Assembly (NCBI GenBank): GCA_964559535.1
Contig: CAZLIC010000056.1
Span: 1 to 28,268 of the forward strand
Length of the DNA: 28,268 nt
Direction: 5' to 3'
Origin: CAZLIC01 sp964559535
GTDB taxonomy: Bacteria; Pseudomonadota; Alphaproteobacteria; Rhodobacterales; Rhodobacteraceae
The notes under the pieces are model-generated. The model was not told where the DNA came from. It searched no databases and worked only from the letters and a program-made list of their open reading frames with translations. Positions 7,676 through 15,223 of the stretch are shown piece after piece (position 1 is the first letter of the stretch; each line of letters opens with the position of its first letter). Made by a program: the position numbers and the translations under genes.

Positions 7676-7837
7676 GCCAGCCTCCTGAAGGATTCCTTCA
7701 TTTCTGCGTCGCAGAGAATGAGGGAAAAGAGGGGAAATTCTCCTTTCCACATGAAAAGATTATGAGGGGCCGTTTGTCAACCGTATGAGGGATCCATTCT
7801 CGTTCGAATCGGAACGACGCTGCCGCGGGAGGGCGGG
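7676..7837. promoter_or_regulatory. Divergent promoter/operator region between regulator and catabolic operon
   Basis: This 162-nt divergent intergenic region carries three direct copies of ATGAGGG at 7718-7724, 7762-7768 and 7785-7791 (start spacing 44 and 23 bp). It also has an 11-bp palindrome CTGCG-T-CGCAG at 7704-7714, close to the regulator start, and an imperfect 16-bp inverted repeat CGTTC-N6-GAACG at 7801-7816, 22 nt before the operon ATG. The last is the best candidate LacI operator by position and symmetry. A minus-strand TTGACA at 7775-7780 has no matching -10 at the right distance, so promoters remain unassigned. Confidence 0.45.
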
Positions 7838-8863
7838 ATGGACGATCTCAAGGTCGGCACGCGGGACAAGCGGGGCAACTGGACCCCCAGCCGCCGCCTG
7901 CAGATCGCCCCCTTCTGGGAAGGTAGGTGGGGCCAGATGGGCCGCTACCTGATCGACTACGTCTGGCCGTGGAACGCCTTTCACATGGCGACGGCGCTTC
8001 TCTACTGGGTCTATGTCATTCCCGACGTCGCCACGCTGCAAACTCTGTCCTGGGGCTGGGCGCTGCGGCTGTTTGCAGTGAACGCCGCGGGCATCTTCGT
8101 GATGTATGGCGCCATCGAGCTGTTCTACTACGTCAAGCGCGTGCAGGGCACGCGGTTCAAGTACAACCACAAGTTCCCCTCGGACAATCCGTCCGACGTG
8201 TTCTGGTTCAAGAGCCAGAACCTTGACAACTTCCTGCGCAGCTTCCTGTCCGGCCTGCCGATCTGGACCGCTGTGCAAGTCATCGTGCTGTGGGCCTGGG
8301 CGAACAGCTGGGGCAACTGGGTGACATGGGAGGACCACTGGCCCTGGCTGTGCATCCTGACCCTGCTGGTCCCGGCGATCCACGAGATCCACTTTTTCTG
8401 CATCCACCGGCTGATCCATACGCCGCTGCTCTACAAATGGGTGCACTCGGTCCACCACAACTCGATCAACCCCAGCCCCTGGTCGTCGCTGTCGATGCAC
8501 CCGGTCGAGCACCTCATGTACTTCGGCGAGATGTTCTGGCACCTGTTGATCCCGTCGAACCCCGTTGTCGCGATGTTCCAGCTGAACGGCACCGGCTATG
8601 GCGCGATCAACGGCCACATCGGGTTCGACACGCTGGAGCTGACCGAGACCCGGTCGCTCGACAGCCACGCCTATGCCCACTACCTGCACCACAAGTACTT
8701 CGAGGTGAACTACGGCGCCGACGGGCTGGTCCCGTTGGATAAGTGGTTCGGCTACTGGCACGACGGTTCGAAAGATGCCGACGAGCAGATGAAGGAACGT
8801 TTCCGCAGGAAGAAGGAACGTCTGGCCCGCAAGGCCGGAAACGGAGCGACACCGGCTGAGTGA
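7838..8863 (+). CDS. Sterol desaturase/fatty acid hydroxylase family membrane di-iron oxygenase
   Basis: This 341-residue integral membrane protein of the fatty-acid-hydroxylase superfamily uses O2 and a histidine-ligated di-iron centre to hydroxylate or desaturate substrates. Histidine boxes are visible at H182-E-I-H185 with H190-R-L-I-H194, H203-S-V-H206-H207, and H281-Y-L-H284-H285, plus H221/H225 and H260. Hydrophobic segments lie around residues 45-63, 75-95, 140-155 and 168-182. A GGAGGGCGGG ribosome-binding site directly precedes the ATG. It is first in an operon of sugar transport and cyclitol-type enzymes, and a Rieske ferredoxin encoded six genes downstream is a plausible electron donor. 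That context argues against sterol or hopanoid metabolism and for hydroxylation or O-demethylation of an imported small molecule; this is inference. No dedicated ferredoxin reductase is encoded nearby. Confidence 0.88.
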   Translation: MDDLKVGTRDKRGNWTPSRRLQIAPFWEGRWGQMGRYLIDYVWPWNAFHMATALLYWVYVIPDVATLQTLSWGWALRLFAVNAAGIFVMYGAIELFYYVKRVQGTRFKYNHKFPSDNPSDVFWFKSQNLDNFLRSFLSGLPIWTAVQVIVLWAWANSWGNWVTWEDHWPWLCILTLLVPAIHEIHFFCIHRLIHTPLLYKWVHSVHHNSINPSPWSSLSMHPVEHLMYFGEMFWHLLIPSNPVVAMFQLNGTGYGAINGHIGFDTLELTETRSLDSHAYAHYLHHKYFEVNYGADGLVPLDKWFGYWHDGSKDADEQMKERFRRKKERLARKAGNGATPAE

Positions 8864-8924
8864 CGCCCGGATGTGCAACGCGAAAGGCCGCAGAGAGCGG
8901 CTTCAATCGGGGAGGAGACCCTAA

Positions 8925-9893
8925 ATGAAACTTGGAAACATCCTGGCCACGACCGCTGTCGTGACCCTTTTCGCCGGAATGGCCATGGCCGAAGGCGCGA
9001 AGATCTTCGTCGTCGGCGGCAAGCCGGACGACCCCTTCTGGGGCGTGGTGAAGAAGGGCGCCGAGGACGCCGGTCTGGTGGTTGCCGCCCAGGGCGGTTC
9101 GGTCACCTGGCTTGGGCCGCAGAACTATGACAACCTGGGTGTGGATGCGGCGGAACTGATCCGTCAGGCCATCGACCAGGGCGCCGACGGCATCGTCGCC
9201 CCCGACTGGGTTCCCGAAGCCATGGACCCGGCCTTCATCGCGGTCAAGGAAGCGGGCATTCCCTTCATCGTCTACAATGCCGGTGGGATCGAGGCCGCCG
9301 ACCGCCTGGGCGCGATGAACTATGTCGGCGCGGTGGACTATCTGGCCGGTGTGGCCGGCGGTGAGTTTGCCGCAGCGCACGGCGCCAAGAACGGCGTCTG
9401 CATCAACTCGCTGCCCGGTGCCGCCAACATCGAGGACTACTGCCGCGGATACGGCGACGGTCTGGTGAAGGGTGGTGCTGCAGGCACCGTCCTGCCGCTG
9501 CCCGCCACTGCCGAAGGCAACGTGACCGCCGTGTCCGAGGCACTGAAGGCGCATCTGCTGCAGAACCCGACCATCGACGCGGTGTTCACCACGGCGAACC
9601 TTGATGCGGTAGGGGCTGCGCAGGCGATTGCCCAATCGGGCAAGGCCGGTGCCGTGCAACTGTGCGGCGTCAACTTTGACGAGGCGATCCTCGCGCAGAT
9701 CAAGGCAGGTGCGCAGGCCTGCGCGATTGACCAGCAGGGGTATCAGCAGGGCTTCTACGCCGTATCGATCCTGAATGGCTGGATCAACTATGGCGTCAGC
9801 ATCCCGACCCGCGAGATCCTGACCGGGCCGGGCGTGATCGATGCCACGAACATCGACGCCGTCCTGTTCGGGGCCAGCGTCGGCAAACGCTGA
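8925..9893 (+). CDS. Sugar ABC transporter periplasmic binding protein (RbsB/MocB-like)
   Basis: This 322-residue binding protein is of the ribose/inositol (Peripla_BP_4) type. The signal peptide spans residues 1-22 (MKLGNILATT then a hydrophobic core, cleavage after A-M-A). The mature start K-I-F-V-V-G-G-K-P-D-D-P-F-W is typical of the first strand and ligand loop of this family. The central L-I-R-Q-A-I-D-Q-G-A-D-G-I-V-A-P motif and the late C-A-I-D-Q-Q-G-Y-Q-Q-G segment are the usual hinge and ligand regions. The ribosome-binding site GGGGAGGAGA lies 8-9 nt upstream. It delivers ligand to the two permeases encoded next. The family covers rhizopine (MocB), inositol, ribose and other sugars; ligand identity is not readable here. 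Confidence 0.92.
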   Translation: MKLGNILATTAVVTLFAGMAMAEGAKIFVVGGKPDDPFWGVVKKGAEDAGLVVAAQGGSVTWLGPQNYDNLGVDAAELIRQAIDQGADGIVAPDWVPEAMDPAFIAVKEAGIPFIVYNAGGIEAADRLGAMNYVGAVDYLAGVAGGEFAAAHGAKNGVCINSLPGAANIEDYCRGYGDGLVKGGAAGTVLPLPATAEGNVTAVSEALKAHLLQNPTIDAVFTTANLDAVGAAQAIAQSGKAGAVQLCGVNFDEAILAQIKAGAQACAIDQQGYQQGFYAVSILNGWINYGVSIPTREILTGPGVIDATNIDAVLFGASVGKR

Positions 9894-9914
9894 TCCGCAC
9901 ACCCACCAACCGAA

Positions 9915-9939
9915 GGCCGCCCGGTACCGCCGGGCGGCC
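9915..9939 (+). promoter_or_regulatory. Intercistronic GC hairpin after binding-protein gene
   Basis: A perfect 10-bp stem (GGCCGCCCGG at 9915-9924, CCGGGCGGCC at 9930-9939) has a 5-nt loop TACCG and sits 19 nt after the binding-protein stop, 38 nt before the permease start. It has no T-tract, so it is more likely a 3'-end stabiliser or partial attenuator that keeps binding-protein mRNA in excess than an operon terminator. Confidence 0.65.
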
Positions 9940-9977
9940 CGTTCCGCCGCAGGACTGATGCCCGGGAATCGCAGGAT

Positions 9978-10991
9978 ATGGCAGAGACAAGCACAGAGCG
10001 GGGTGGAACCATAGGACGGCTGCTGCGGCGCCCCGAAGCGGGCACGCTGCTTGGTCTCGTCATCGTCTATGTCTTCTTTGCCACGCTCGGGGGCGCGATC
10101 TTTCTGGGTGCGCCGGGCTGGTCAAGCTGGATGAACACGGCCGCGCAGGTTGGCATCATCGCGTTGCCGGTCGGCATGCTGATGATCTCGGGCGATCTGG
10201 ACATCTCGGTCGGCTCGGTCGTGCCCGCGTCCAGCCTGACGCTGGCCATCGTGTCGGGGCACTATGAACTGCCAGCCTATCTGGGGGTCGCGGCCGCGCT
10301 TGCGGTCGGTCTCATGGTGGGCATTGTGAACGGGTTTCTGGTGACGCGGACAGCCATCCCATCGCTGATCGTGACCATCGGCACGATGTTCGCGGTGATG
10401 GGGTTCACGCTGGGCCTGACCGTGCTGATCGCCGGGTCCACAGGGCTGTTCTATGTGCCCGATCCCCTGTCGAAACTGCTGCTGGGTTCTGCCATAGGCG
10501 GCATGTTCCAGGTCGCCATCCTGTGGTGGGCAGGTTTCGTGCTGGCGGCGTGGTATCTGCTGCACGTCAGCCCCTGGGGAAACTGGGTGTTTGCCCTTGG
10601 CGGCAGCCGGGAAAGCGCGCGCAATGCCGGGGTCGCGACCGACCGGCTCACCATCCAGCTTTACATGATGTCCGGCTTTGCCGCGGCCTTTGTGGGCGTG
10701 CTGCAGGTGATGACATTCTCCAGCGCACAGGTGGCGGCGGGGCATTCGTTCATCTTCAATTCCATCATGTGCGTGGTGATCGGCGGGGTGCTGCTGAATG
10801 GCGGCGCGGGGTCGGTGATCGGCATCGTCCTTGGCACCATGACCTTTTCCATCGTCAACCAGGGCATCTTCTTTTCCGGTCTCGACCCCAATTTCGGGTC
10901 GATCATCATCGGTGCCCTGCTGCTGATCGCCGTCCTGTCCAATGACAGCTTCCGTGCCGCCGCGCTCAGCTATGTCCCGAGAAAGAAGTGA
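9978..10991 (+). CDS. Sugar ABC transporter permease (RbsC-like), first of two
   Basis: This 337-residue inner-membrane permease of the ribose/xylose/inositol (BPD_transp_2) family has 8-10 hydrophobic segments. The hallmark G-D-L-D-I-S-V-G-S loop is near residues 72-80, and the cytoplasmic G-S-R-E-S-A-R-N-A-G-V coupling segment is present. It is clearly a paralogue of the next gene: both share A/I-P-V-G-M-L-M-I-x-G, the D-I-S-I/V-G loop, N-W-V/I-F-A-L-G-G, S-A-R-N-A-G and V-V-I/V-G-G-V-L-L. The pair probably forms a heterodimeric channel. The upstream ribosome-binding site is poor (AGG very close to the ATG). It is separated from the binding-protein gene by the hairpin at 9915-9939. Confidence 0.92.
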   Translation: MAETSTERGGTIGRLLRRPEAGTLLGLVIVYVFFATLGGAIFLGAPGWSSWMNTAAQVGIIALPVGMLMISGDLDISVGSVVPASSLTLAIVSGHYELPAYLGVAAALAVGLMVGIVNGFLVTRTAIPSLIVTIGTMFAVMGFTLGLTVLIAGSTGLFYVPDPLSKLLLGSAIGGMFQVAILWWAGFVLAAWYLLHVSPWGNWVFALGGSRESARNAGVATDRLTIQLYMMSGFAAAFVGVLQVMTFSSAQVAAGHSFIFNSIMCVVIGGVLLNGGAGSVIGIVLGTMTFSIVNQGIFFSGLDPNFGSIIIGALLLIAVLSNDSFRAAALSYVPRKK

Positions 10992-11001
10992 GGGCCGCAG
11001 G

Positions 11002-11994
11002 ATGGACACGTTGAACGCTATGCTGCGCCGCCCGGCTTTGGGTTCTGTGCTCAGCCTGATCGGCGTGCTGGCCTTCTACGTGTTGTTCGGCGGGGTCGAT
11101 CTGGGCACGCTGGCAGGCGCTGCCAGCTGGCTGAACCTTGCGGCGAACCTTGGCATCGTGGCCATTCCGGTCGGCATGCTGATGATCGCGGGCGAGATCG
11201 ACATTTCCATCGGCGCAATGATCCCGGCAGGATCGATTGCCACGGCGATCATCTCGGGCCACTACGGCATGCCGATCTGGGCGGGAATGGCGGGGGCGCT
11301 TGGCATCGGCGTTGTCGTGGGGCTGGTGAACGGCATCCTGACCACGCGGACCACGGTGCCATCGCTCATCATCACCCTTGGCACGCTGGTTGCGATGCAG
11401 GGCATCGTGCTCAGCGCCGCCGTGTTCCTTGCGGGCAATGCCAGCGTGCCGCTGACCGCGCCGGACTGGGCCAAGGCCGCCTTCGGCAGCTTCATCGGCC
11501 CAAGCCATCAGATCATCATCGTCTGGTGGCTGCTGGCGACCGCCGTCTTTGCCTTTGTGCTGCATCGGTCGCGGATCGGAAACTGGATCTTCGCGCTGGG
11601 TGGCGACAAGGTCTCGGCCCGCAACGCGGGCATCCCCACCACCGGGCTGACCATCAGTCTTTTCGTGCTGTGTTCGACCTGTGCGGCCTTTGTCGGCATG
11701 TGCCAGGCGATCCAGTTCAACTCGGCCCAGGTGTCGGGGGGGATGGGTTACATCTTCAACACCATCGCCAGCGTGGTCGTGGGCGGTGTGCTGCTGACGG
11801 GCGGGTTCGGGTCGGTGGCAGGCATCTTCATCGGCACCATCACCTTCGCCATCGTGGTGCAAGGTATCTACTTCACCCAGATCGACCGCAACTGGTCGAA
11901 CCTGATCATCGGCGTGACGCTGTTGCTGGCCGTGGGGATGAACGAGTCCTTCCGGCGCATGGCGACCAACTGGTCGGCCACCAAGAAATCCTGA
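11002..11994 (+). CDS. Sugar ABC transporter permease (RbsC-like), second of two
   Basis: This 330-residue paralogue of the preceding permease has the same G-E-I-D-I-S-I-G loop, the N-W-I-F-A-L-G-G-D-K-V-S-A-R-N-A-G-I coupling segment and the late V-V-V-G-G-V-L-L-T-G-G-F-G-S motif. I chose the ATG at 11002 because GGGCCGCAGG precedes it and it gives a short basic N-terminus before the first helix. An earlier in-frame ATG overlaps the previous gene by about 50 nt and adds 20 hydrophilic residues. The spacing of 10 nt to the previous stop indicates coupled expression. It acts with its paralogue, the single-domain ATPase and the binding protein of the same operon. Confidence 0.92.
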   Translation: MDTLNAMLRRPALGSVLSLIGVLAFYVLFGGVDLGTLAGAASWLNLAANLGIVAIPVGMLMIAGEIDISIGAMIPAGSIATAIISGHYGMPIWAGMAGALGIGVVVGLVNGILTTRTTVPSLIITLGTLVAMQGIVLSAAVFLAGNASVPLTAPDWAKAAFGSFIGPSHQIIIVWWLLATAVFAFVLHRSRIGNWIFALGGDKVSARNAGIPTTGLTISLFVLCSTCAAFVGMCQAIQFNSAQVSGGMGYIFNTIASVVVGGVLLTGGFGSVAGIFIGTITFAIVVQGIYFTQIDRNWSNLIIGVTLLLAVGMNESFRRMATNWSATKKS

Positions 11995-12010
11995 CCAAGG
12001 AGAACGCAAA

Positions 12011-12835
12011 ATGCCCGACCAGACACCGATCCTGGCCCTGCGCGGCGTCAACAAGAGCTTTGGCCCGATTGACGTTCTGCACGACATCAACATCGAGGTC
12101 CGCGCCGGCGAGGTGCTGTGCCTGCTGGGCGACAACGGGGCCGGGAAATCGACCCTGATCAAGATCATGTCCGGGGTGCACCAGCCGACAACCGGCACCA
12201 TCGAGATGGACGGACAGGCCACGACCTTTCCAACCCCGCGATCGGCCTCGGAAAAGGGCATCGCCACGGTGCACCAGTTCGGCGGGACCTTTCCCTTGAT
12301 GTCCATCGGCCGCAGCTTTTTCGTTGGGGTGGAGCCGACCAAGGGCTGGGGCCCGTTCAAGGTGTATGACCGCAAGCGCGCGAACGAGATTGCCGTCAAG
12401 GCCGTGCAGGATTTCGGGATTACCCGGATTGATGATGGCGACCGTCTGGTCGGCGGCCTTTCAGGGGGCGAGCGGCAGTCGCTGGCCATCGCCCGCGCGG
12501 TTCACTTCGGCGCCCGCGTGCTGATCCTTGATGAACCGACCGCTGCCCTTGGGGTCAAGCAGGCCGCCCACGTGCTGCGCATCGTGAACGAGGCGAAACG
12601 ACGTGGCCTGGCGGTGATCTTCATCACCCATCAGGTGATGCACGCCATGGCCGTGGGCGACCACTTTGCCGTGCTGATCCGCGGCGCGGTCGCGGCGGAT
12701 TTCAAGAAAGGGGAAAAGTCCCGCGAGGAAATCACCGATCTGATGGCGGGTGGTGAGACCATGGCCGGGCTGGAGGCCTCGATTGAAGGCTACATGGCCA
12801 GTCATCACGGGCATCCGCCGCCACCCGCGCAGTGA
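12011..12835 (+). CDS. Sugar ABC transporter ATP-binding protein, single domain
   Basis: This 274-residue ATPase has one nucleotide-binding domain: Walker A G-D-N-G-A-G-K-S-T at 40-48, Q-loop near Q89, signature L-S-G-G-E-R-Q at 150-156, Walker B L-I-L-D-E-P at 171-176, and H-loop in I-F-I-T-H-Q. RbsA-type sugar ATPases are usually about 500 residues with two fused domains; here only the N-terminal-like half is present, as in some FrcA-like transporters, so it should act as a homodimer. An AAGGAG ribosome-binding site lies 8 nt upstream. Domain and motifs are intact. The C-terminus ends in a histidine/proline-rich tail. Confidence 0.92.
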   Translation: MPDQTPILALRGVNKSFGPIDVLHDINIEVRAGEVLCLLGDNGAGKSTLIKIMSGVHQPTTGTIEMDGQATTFPTPRSASEKGIATVHQFGGTFPLMSIGRSFFVGVEPTKGWGPFKVYDRKRANEIAVKAVQDFGITRIDDGDRLVGGLSGGERQSLAIARAVHFGARVLILDEPTAALGVKQAAHVLRIVNEAKRRGLAVIFITHQVMHAMAVGDHFAVLIRGAVAADFKKGEKSREEITDLMAGGETMAGLEASIEGYMASHHGHPPPPAQ

Positions 12836-12943
12836 ACTCCGCGGAAGGCCAAACGCTTCAAACTGCCTTCTCCCTGCCGGTGCCAAATCACACGTCGGCC
12901 CGGGTGACCAGCGACCCTTCAGACAGAACCCGAGGCGGAAAGA

Positions 12944-13948
12944 ATGACACAACGTATTGCCGTTATCGGCGCGGGCCTGATGGGAGCCGATCACGCCGCC
13001 ATCGTGGCGAACGAACTGCCGGGCGCGGTTCTGCAAGTGGTTTGCGACATGGACCTGGGGCGGGCGCGCAAGATTGCCGATGCCTGCGGGGCGGCCGACG
13101 TGGCCCGTGACCCGGCGGCCGTCATCGCGCGGGCCGATGTGGATGCCGTGGTCGTGGCCAGCCCCGATGTCACCCATGCGCCGCTCAGCCTAGCCTGCAT
13201 CAGGGCGGCCAAGCCGGTCCTGTGCGAAAAGCCGCTGTCACAAAGTCCGGCCGAATGCCGCGCGGTGATGGCCGCCGAACAGGCCGCCGGCCGCCGCCTT
13301 GTGCAGGTCGGCTTCATGCGCCGGTTCGACCAGGCCTACGTCGAGATGAAGGCCGCCCTTGATGGGGGCCGTGTGGGCCGGGCGCTGATGATGCACAATT
13401 TTCACCGCAATGTGGAAACCCCGGCGGCCGACTTTACCGGGGCGATGGCAATCACCAACTCGGCTCCGCACGAATTCGACGTGGTCCGCCATGTGCTGGG
13501 CTGCGAATACGCCAGCGTCTCGGCCTACCAGCCAAAGCGATCCGATGCCCGTGTCGCCCCGGTTGTGATGGTTCTGGAAACCACCGACGGCCGGCTGGTG
13601 ACCATCGAGATCAACAACAACGCCGCCTACGGTTATGACGTGCGCGCCGAACTGGTGGGCGAGGCCGGGTCGATTGCGATGAACAACGTCGCCTATACCC
13701 GCACCGACATGGCGCGCTGCAGCGCCACGACCTATGAAGCTGACTGGCGCGGCCGCTATCACGAGGCCTATGTCCGGCAGAACCGGGCCTTCCTGCATTT
13801 CGTGAGTACCGGCGAATTCACCCGCACAGGCTCCAGCGCGTGGGACGGCTATGCCGCGGCGCAAGTGGCCGAAACCGGGGCACGGGCGCTTGCCTCTGGC
13901 ACCAAACTGACCATCGAAATGATCGCCAAACCGGAGTTCTACGCATGA
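12944..13948 (+). CDS. Gfo/Idh/MocA family oxidoreductase (inositol dehydrogenase-like)
   Basis: This 334-residue NAD(P)-dependent dehydrogenase has a Rossmann nucleotide-binding site G9-A-G11-L-M-G14 and the family E-K-P motif with catalytic-type Lys96. The segment I-T-N-S-A-P-H-E-F-D carries the conserved His176. In well-studied inositol dehydrogenases an Asp sits four residues before that His; here the position is Asn172, so substrate or mechanism may differ. The family oxidises a hydroxyl of inositols, inosamines or sugars to a ketone. The gene is 108 nt after the ATPase stop and overlaps the next isomerase gene by 4 bp (ATGA). In rhizopine catabolism MocA is a member of this family. The exact substrate is unknown. 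Confidence 0.9.
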   Translation: MTQRIAVIGAGLMGADHAAIVANELPGAVLQVVCDMDLGRARKIADACGAADVARDPAAVIARADVDAVVVASPDVTHAPLSLACIRAAKPVLCEKPLSQSPAECRAVMAAEQAAGRRLVQVGFMRRFDQAYVEMKAALDGGRVGRALMMHNFHRNVETPAADFTGAMAITNSAPHEFDVVRHVLGCEYASVSAYQPKRSDARVAPVVMVLETTDGRLVTIEINNNAAYGYDVRAELVGEAGSIAMNNVAYTRTDMARCSATTYEADWRGRYHEAYVRQNRAFLHFVSTGEFTRTGSSAWDGYAAAQVAETGARALASGTKLTIEMIAKPEFYA

Positions 13949-14904
13949 AACTGGGCTTTGTATCCGACAGCCTGGGCGGCATGCCCTTTGCCGAGGTGCT
14001 GGACCACGCTGTCCGCATGGGCGTGGCGGGGGTCGAAGTGAATACCTGCGGCTGGTCCACCGCGCCGCATTTCGATCTGAAGGGGATGCTGGGCAACGGC
14101 GCCGCGCAAAAGGCGTTCAGAACGGCGTTTTCGGACCGCGGGCTGGAAGTGATCAGCCTGAACGCCAACGGCAACCCCCTGCATCCGACCGACCCGAAAC
14201 AGGGCAATGACCTGCGCGATACCATCCGCATCGCGGGCGAGATGGGCATCAAGACCGTCTGCACCATGTCGGGCCTGCCTGCAGGCAGCGCGACGGACAT
14301 GATGCCGAACTGGGTGGTATCCTCATGGCCGCCCGAAACGCAGGACATCCTGCGTTTTCAGTGGCAGGAGAAGCTGATCCCCTTCTGGGCCGAGATCGTC
14401 GCGTTGGCCAAGTCCTGCGGGGTCGAGCGGATTGCGCTGGAACTGCACGGCAACCAATGCGTCTACAATGTGCCCAGCCTCTTGAAACTCCGGCAGGCGG
14501 TCGGCCCGGTCATCGGCGCCAACCTTGACCCCAGCCACCTGTTCTGGATGGGGGCGGATCCCCTGGTCGCCGCGCAGGCGCTGGGTGAGGCCGTCTATCA
14601 TGTCCACGCCAAGGACACCTTCCTGAACACCTCGGTGCAGGCCACCACCAGCCTTCTGGAAAACGGCAGCCTGATCGACATCCCCGCCCGCAGCTGGAGC
14701 TACATCACCCTTGGTTTCGGCCATGGCGAGGAATGGTGGCGGCAGTTCTGCTATCGGCTGAAGATGGGCGGCTATGACGGCTGGCTGTCGATCGAGCATG
14801 AGGACGTGCTGCTGAACAGCCTGGAAGGGTTGGAGAAATCCGTCGCACTCCTGCGGGGCGTCATGCCTTCGGCCCCCGCCGATTTCAAACCCCAAGCGAT
14901 CTGA
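13945..14904 (+). CDS. Sugar phosphate isomerase/epimerase-family TIM-barrel protein (MocC/IolE-like)
   Basis: This 319-residue AP-endonuclease-2-type TIM barrel has four probable metal ligands at the barrel mouth: E166 (A-L-E-L-H-G), D195 (N-L-D-P-S-H), H221 (Y-H-V-H-A-K-D) and E284 (L-S-I-E-H-E-D). Such proteins isomerise, epimerise or dehydrate keto-sugars and keto-inositols. The ATG overlaps the dehydrogenase stop by 4 bp, so the product of the dehydrogenase (a ketose or inosose) is a natural guess for its substrate. The long insertion around residues 225-260 (T-F-L-N-T-S-V-Q-A-T-T-S-L-L-E-N) is like that of other members next to inositol-type dehydrogenases. There is no signal peptide, so it is cytoplasmic. 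Confidence 0.87.
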   Translation: MKLGFVSDSLGGMPFAEVLDHAVRMGVAGVEVNTCGWSTAPHFDLKGMLGNGAAQKAFRTAFSDRGLEVISLNANGNPLHPTDPKQGNDLRDTIRIAGEMGIKTVCTMSGLPAGSATDMMPNWVVSSWPPETQDILRFQWQEKLIPFWAEIVALAKSCGVERIALELHGNQCVYNVPSLLKLRQAVGPVIGANLDPSHLFWMGADPLVAAQALGEAVYHVHAKDTFLNTSVQATTSLLENGSLIDIPARSWSYITLGFGHGEEWWRQFCYRLKMGGYDGWLSIEHEDVLLNSLEGLEKSVALLRGVMPSAPADFKPQAI

Positions 14905-14913
14905 TGGTGCCCC

Positions 14914-15222
14914 ATGCCCTGGATTGATGCCTGCGCTGCCGACGCCCTTGCGCCCGAAGACGTGATCCGCTTCGACCACGGGTCGCGCACCTTCATCATC
15001 GTACGTGACCATCAGGATGGCTACTGGTGCGCCGACGGCCTGTGCACGCACGAAGACATCCACCTGTGCGACGGTCTGGTGGTTGAAGGCACGATCGAAT
15101 GCCCCAAGCACTCCTCGATTTTCAATGTAACGAACGGAGAGGTCGAGACGCCCCCCGCCTGCAACAACCTGCGCACCTACCCGACGAAGGTCGACGGCGG
15201 GCGCGTCCTGATCGAGGTCTGA
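14914..15222 (+). CDS. MocE-like Rieske [2Fe-2S] ferredoxin
   Basis: This 102-residue small soluble Rieske protein carries both cluster-binding boxes: C44-T-H46 and C63-P-K-H66, with 16 residues between H46 and C63, as in biphenyl/naphthalene dioxygenase ferredoxins and MocE of the rhizopine demethylation system. It should pass single electrons from a reductase to an oxygenase. The only oxygenase in the operon is the di-iron membrane hydroxylase at its head, the likely partner by inference. The gene lies 9 nt after the first TIM-barrel gene and 1 nt before the second. An earlier ATG overlapping the previous stop gives an immediate stop, so the ATG at 14914 is used. Confidence 0.9.
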   Translation: MPWIDACAADALAPEDVIRFDHGSRTFIIVRDHQDGYWCADGLCTHEDIHLCDGLVVEGTIECPKHSSIFNVTNGEVETPPACNNLRTYPTKVDGGRVLIEV

Positions 15223-15223
15223 G

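Noticed and set aside
7775..7798. Minus-strand TTGACA as -35 of the LacI-type gene
   Set aside because: The nearest -10-like CATAAT is only about 10 nt away and nothing convincing lies at 16-18 nt spacing.
7838..8863. Calling the hydroxylase a sterol or hopanoid enzyme
   Set aside because: No isoprenoid or lipid genes are near; it heads a sugar-type operon that includes a candidate ferredoxin partner.
7760..8878. Minus-strand frame opposite the membrane hydroxylase
   Set aside because: No start signal or motifs; the plus strand has complete histidine boxes and a good ribosome-binding site.
10966..12489. Long minus-strand open frame opposite the second permease and ATPase of the moc-like operon
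   Set aside because: Composition is typical of antisense shadow frames, and it covers genes with intact domains on the other strand.
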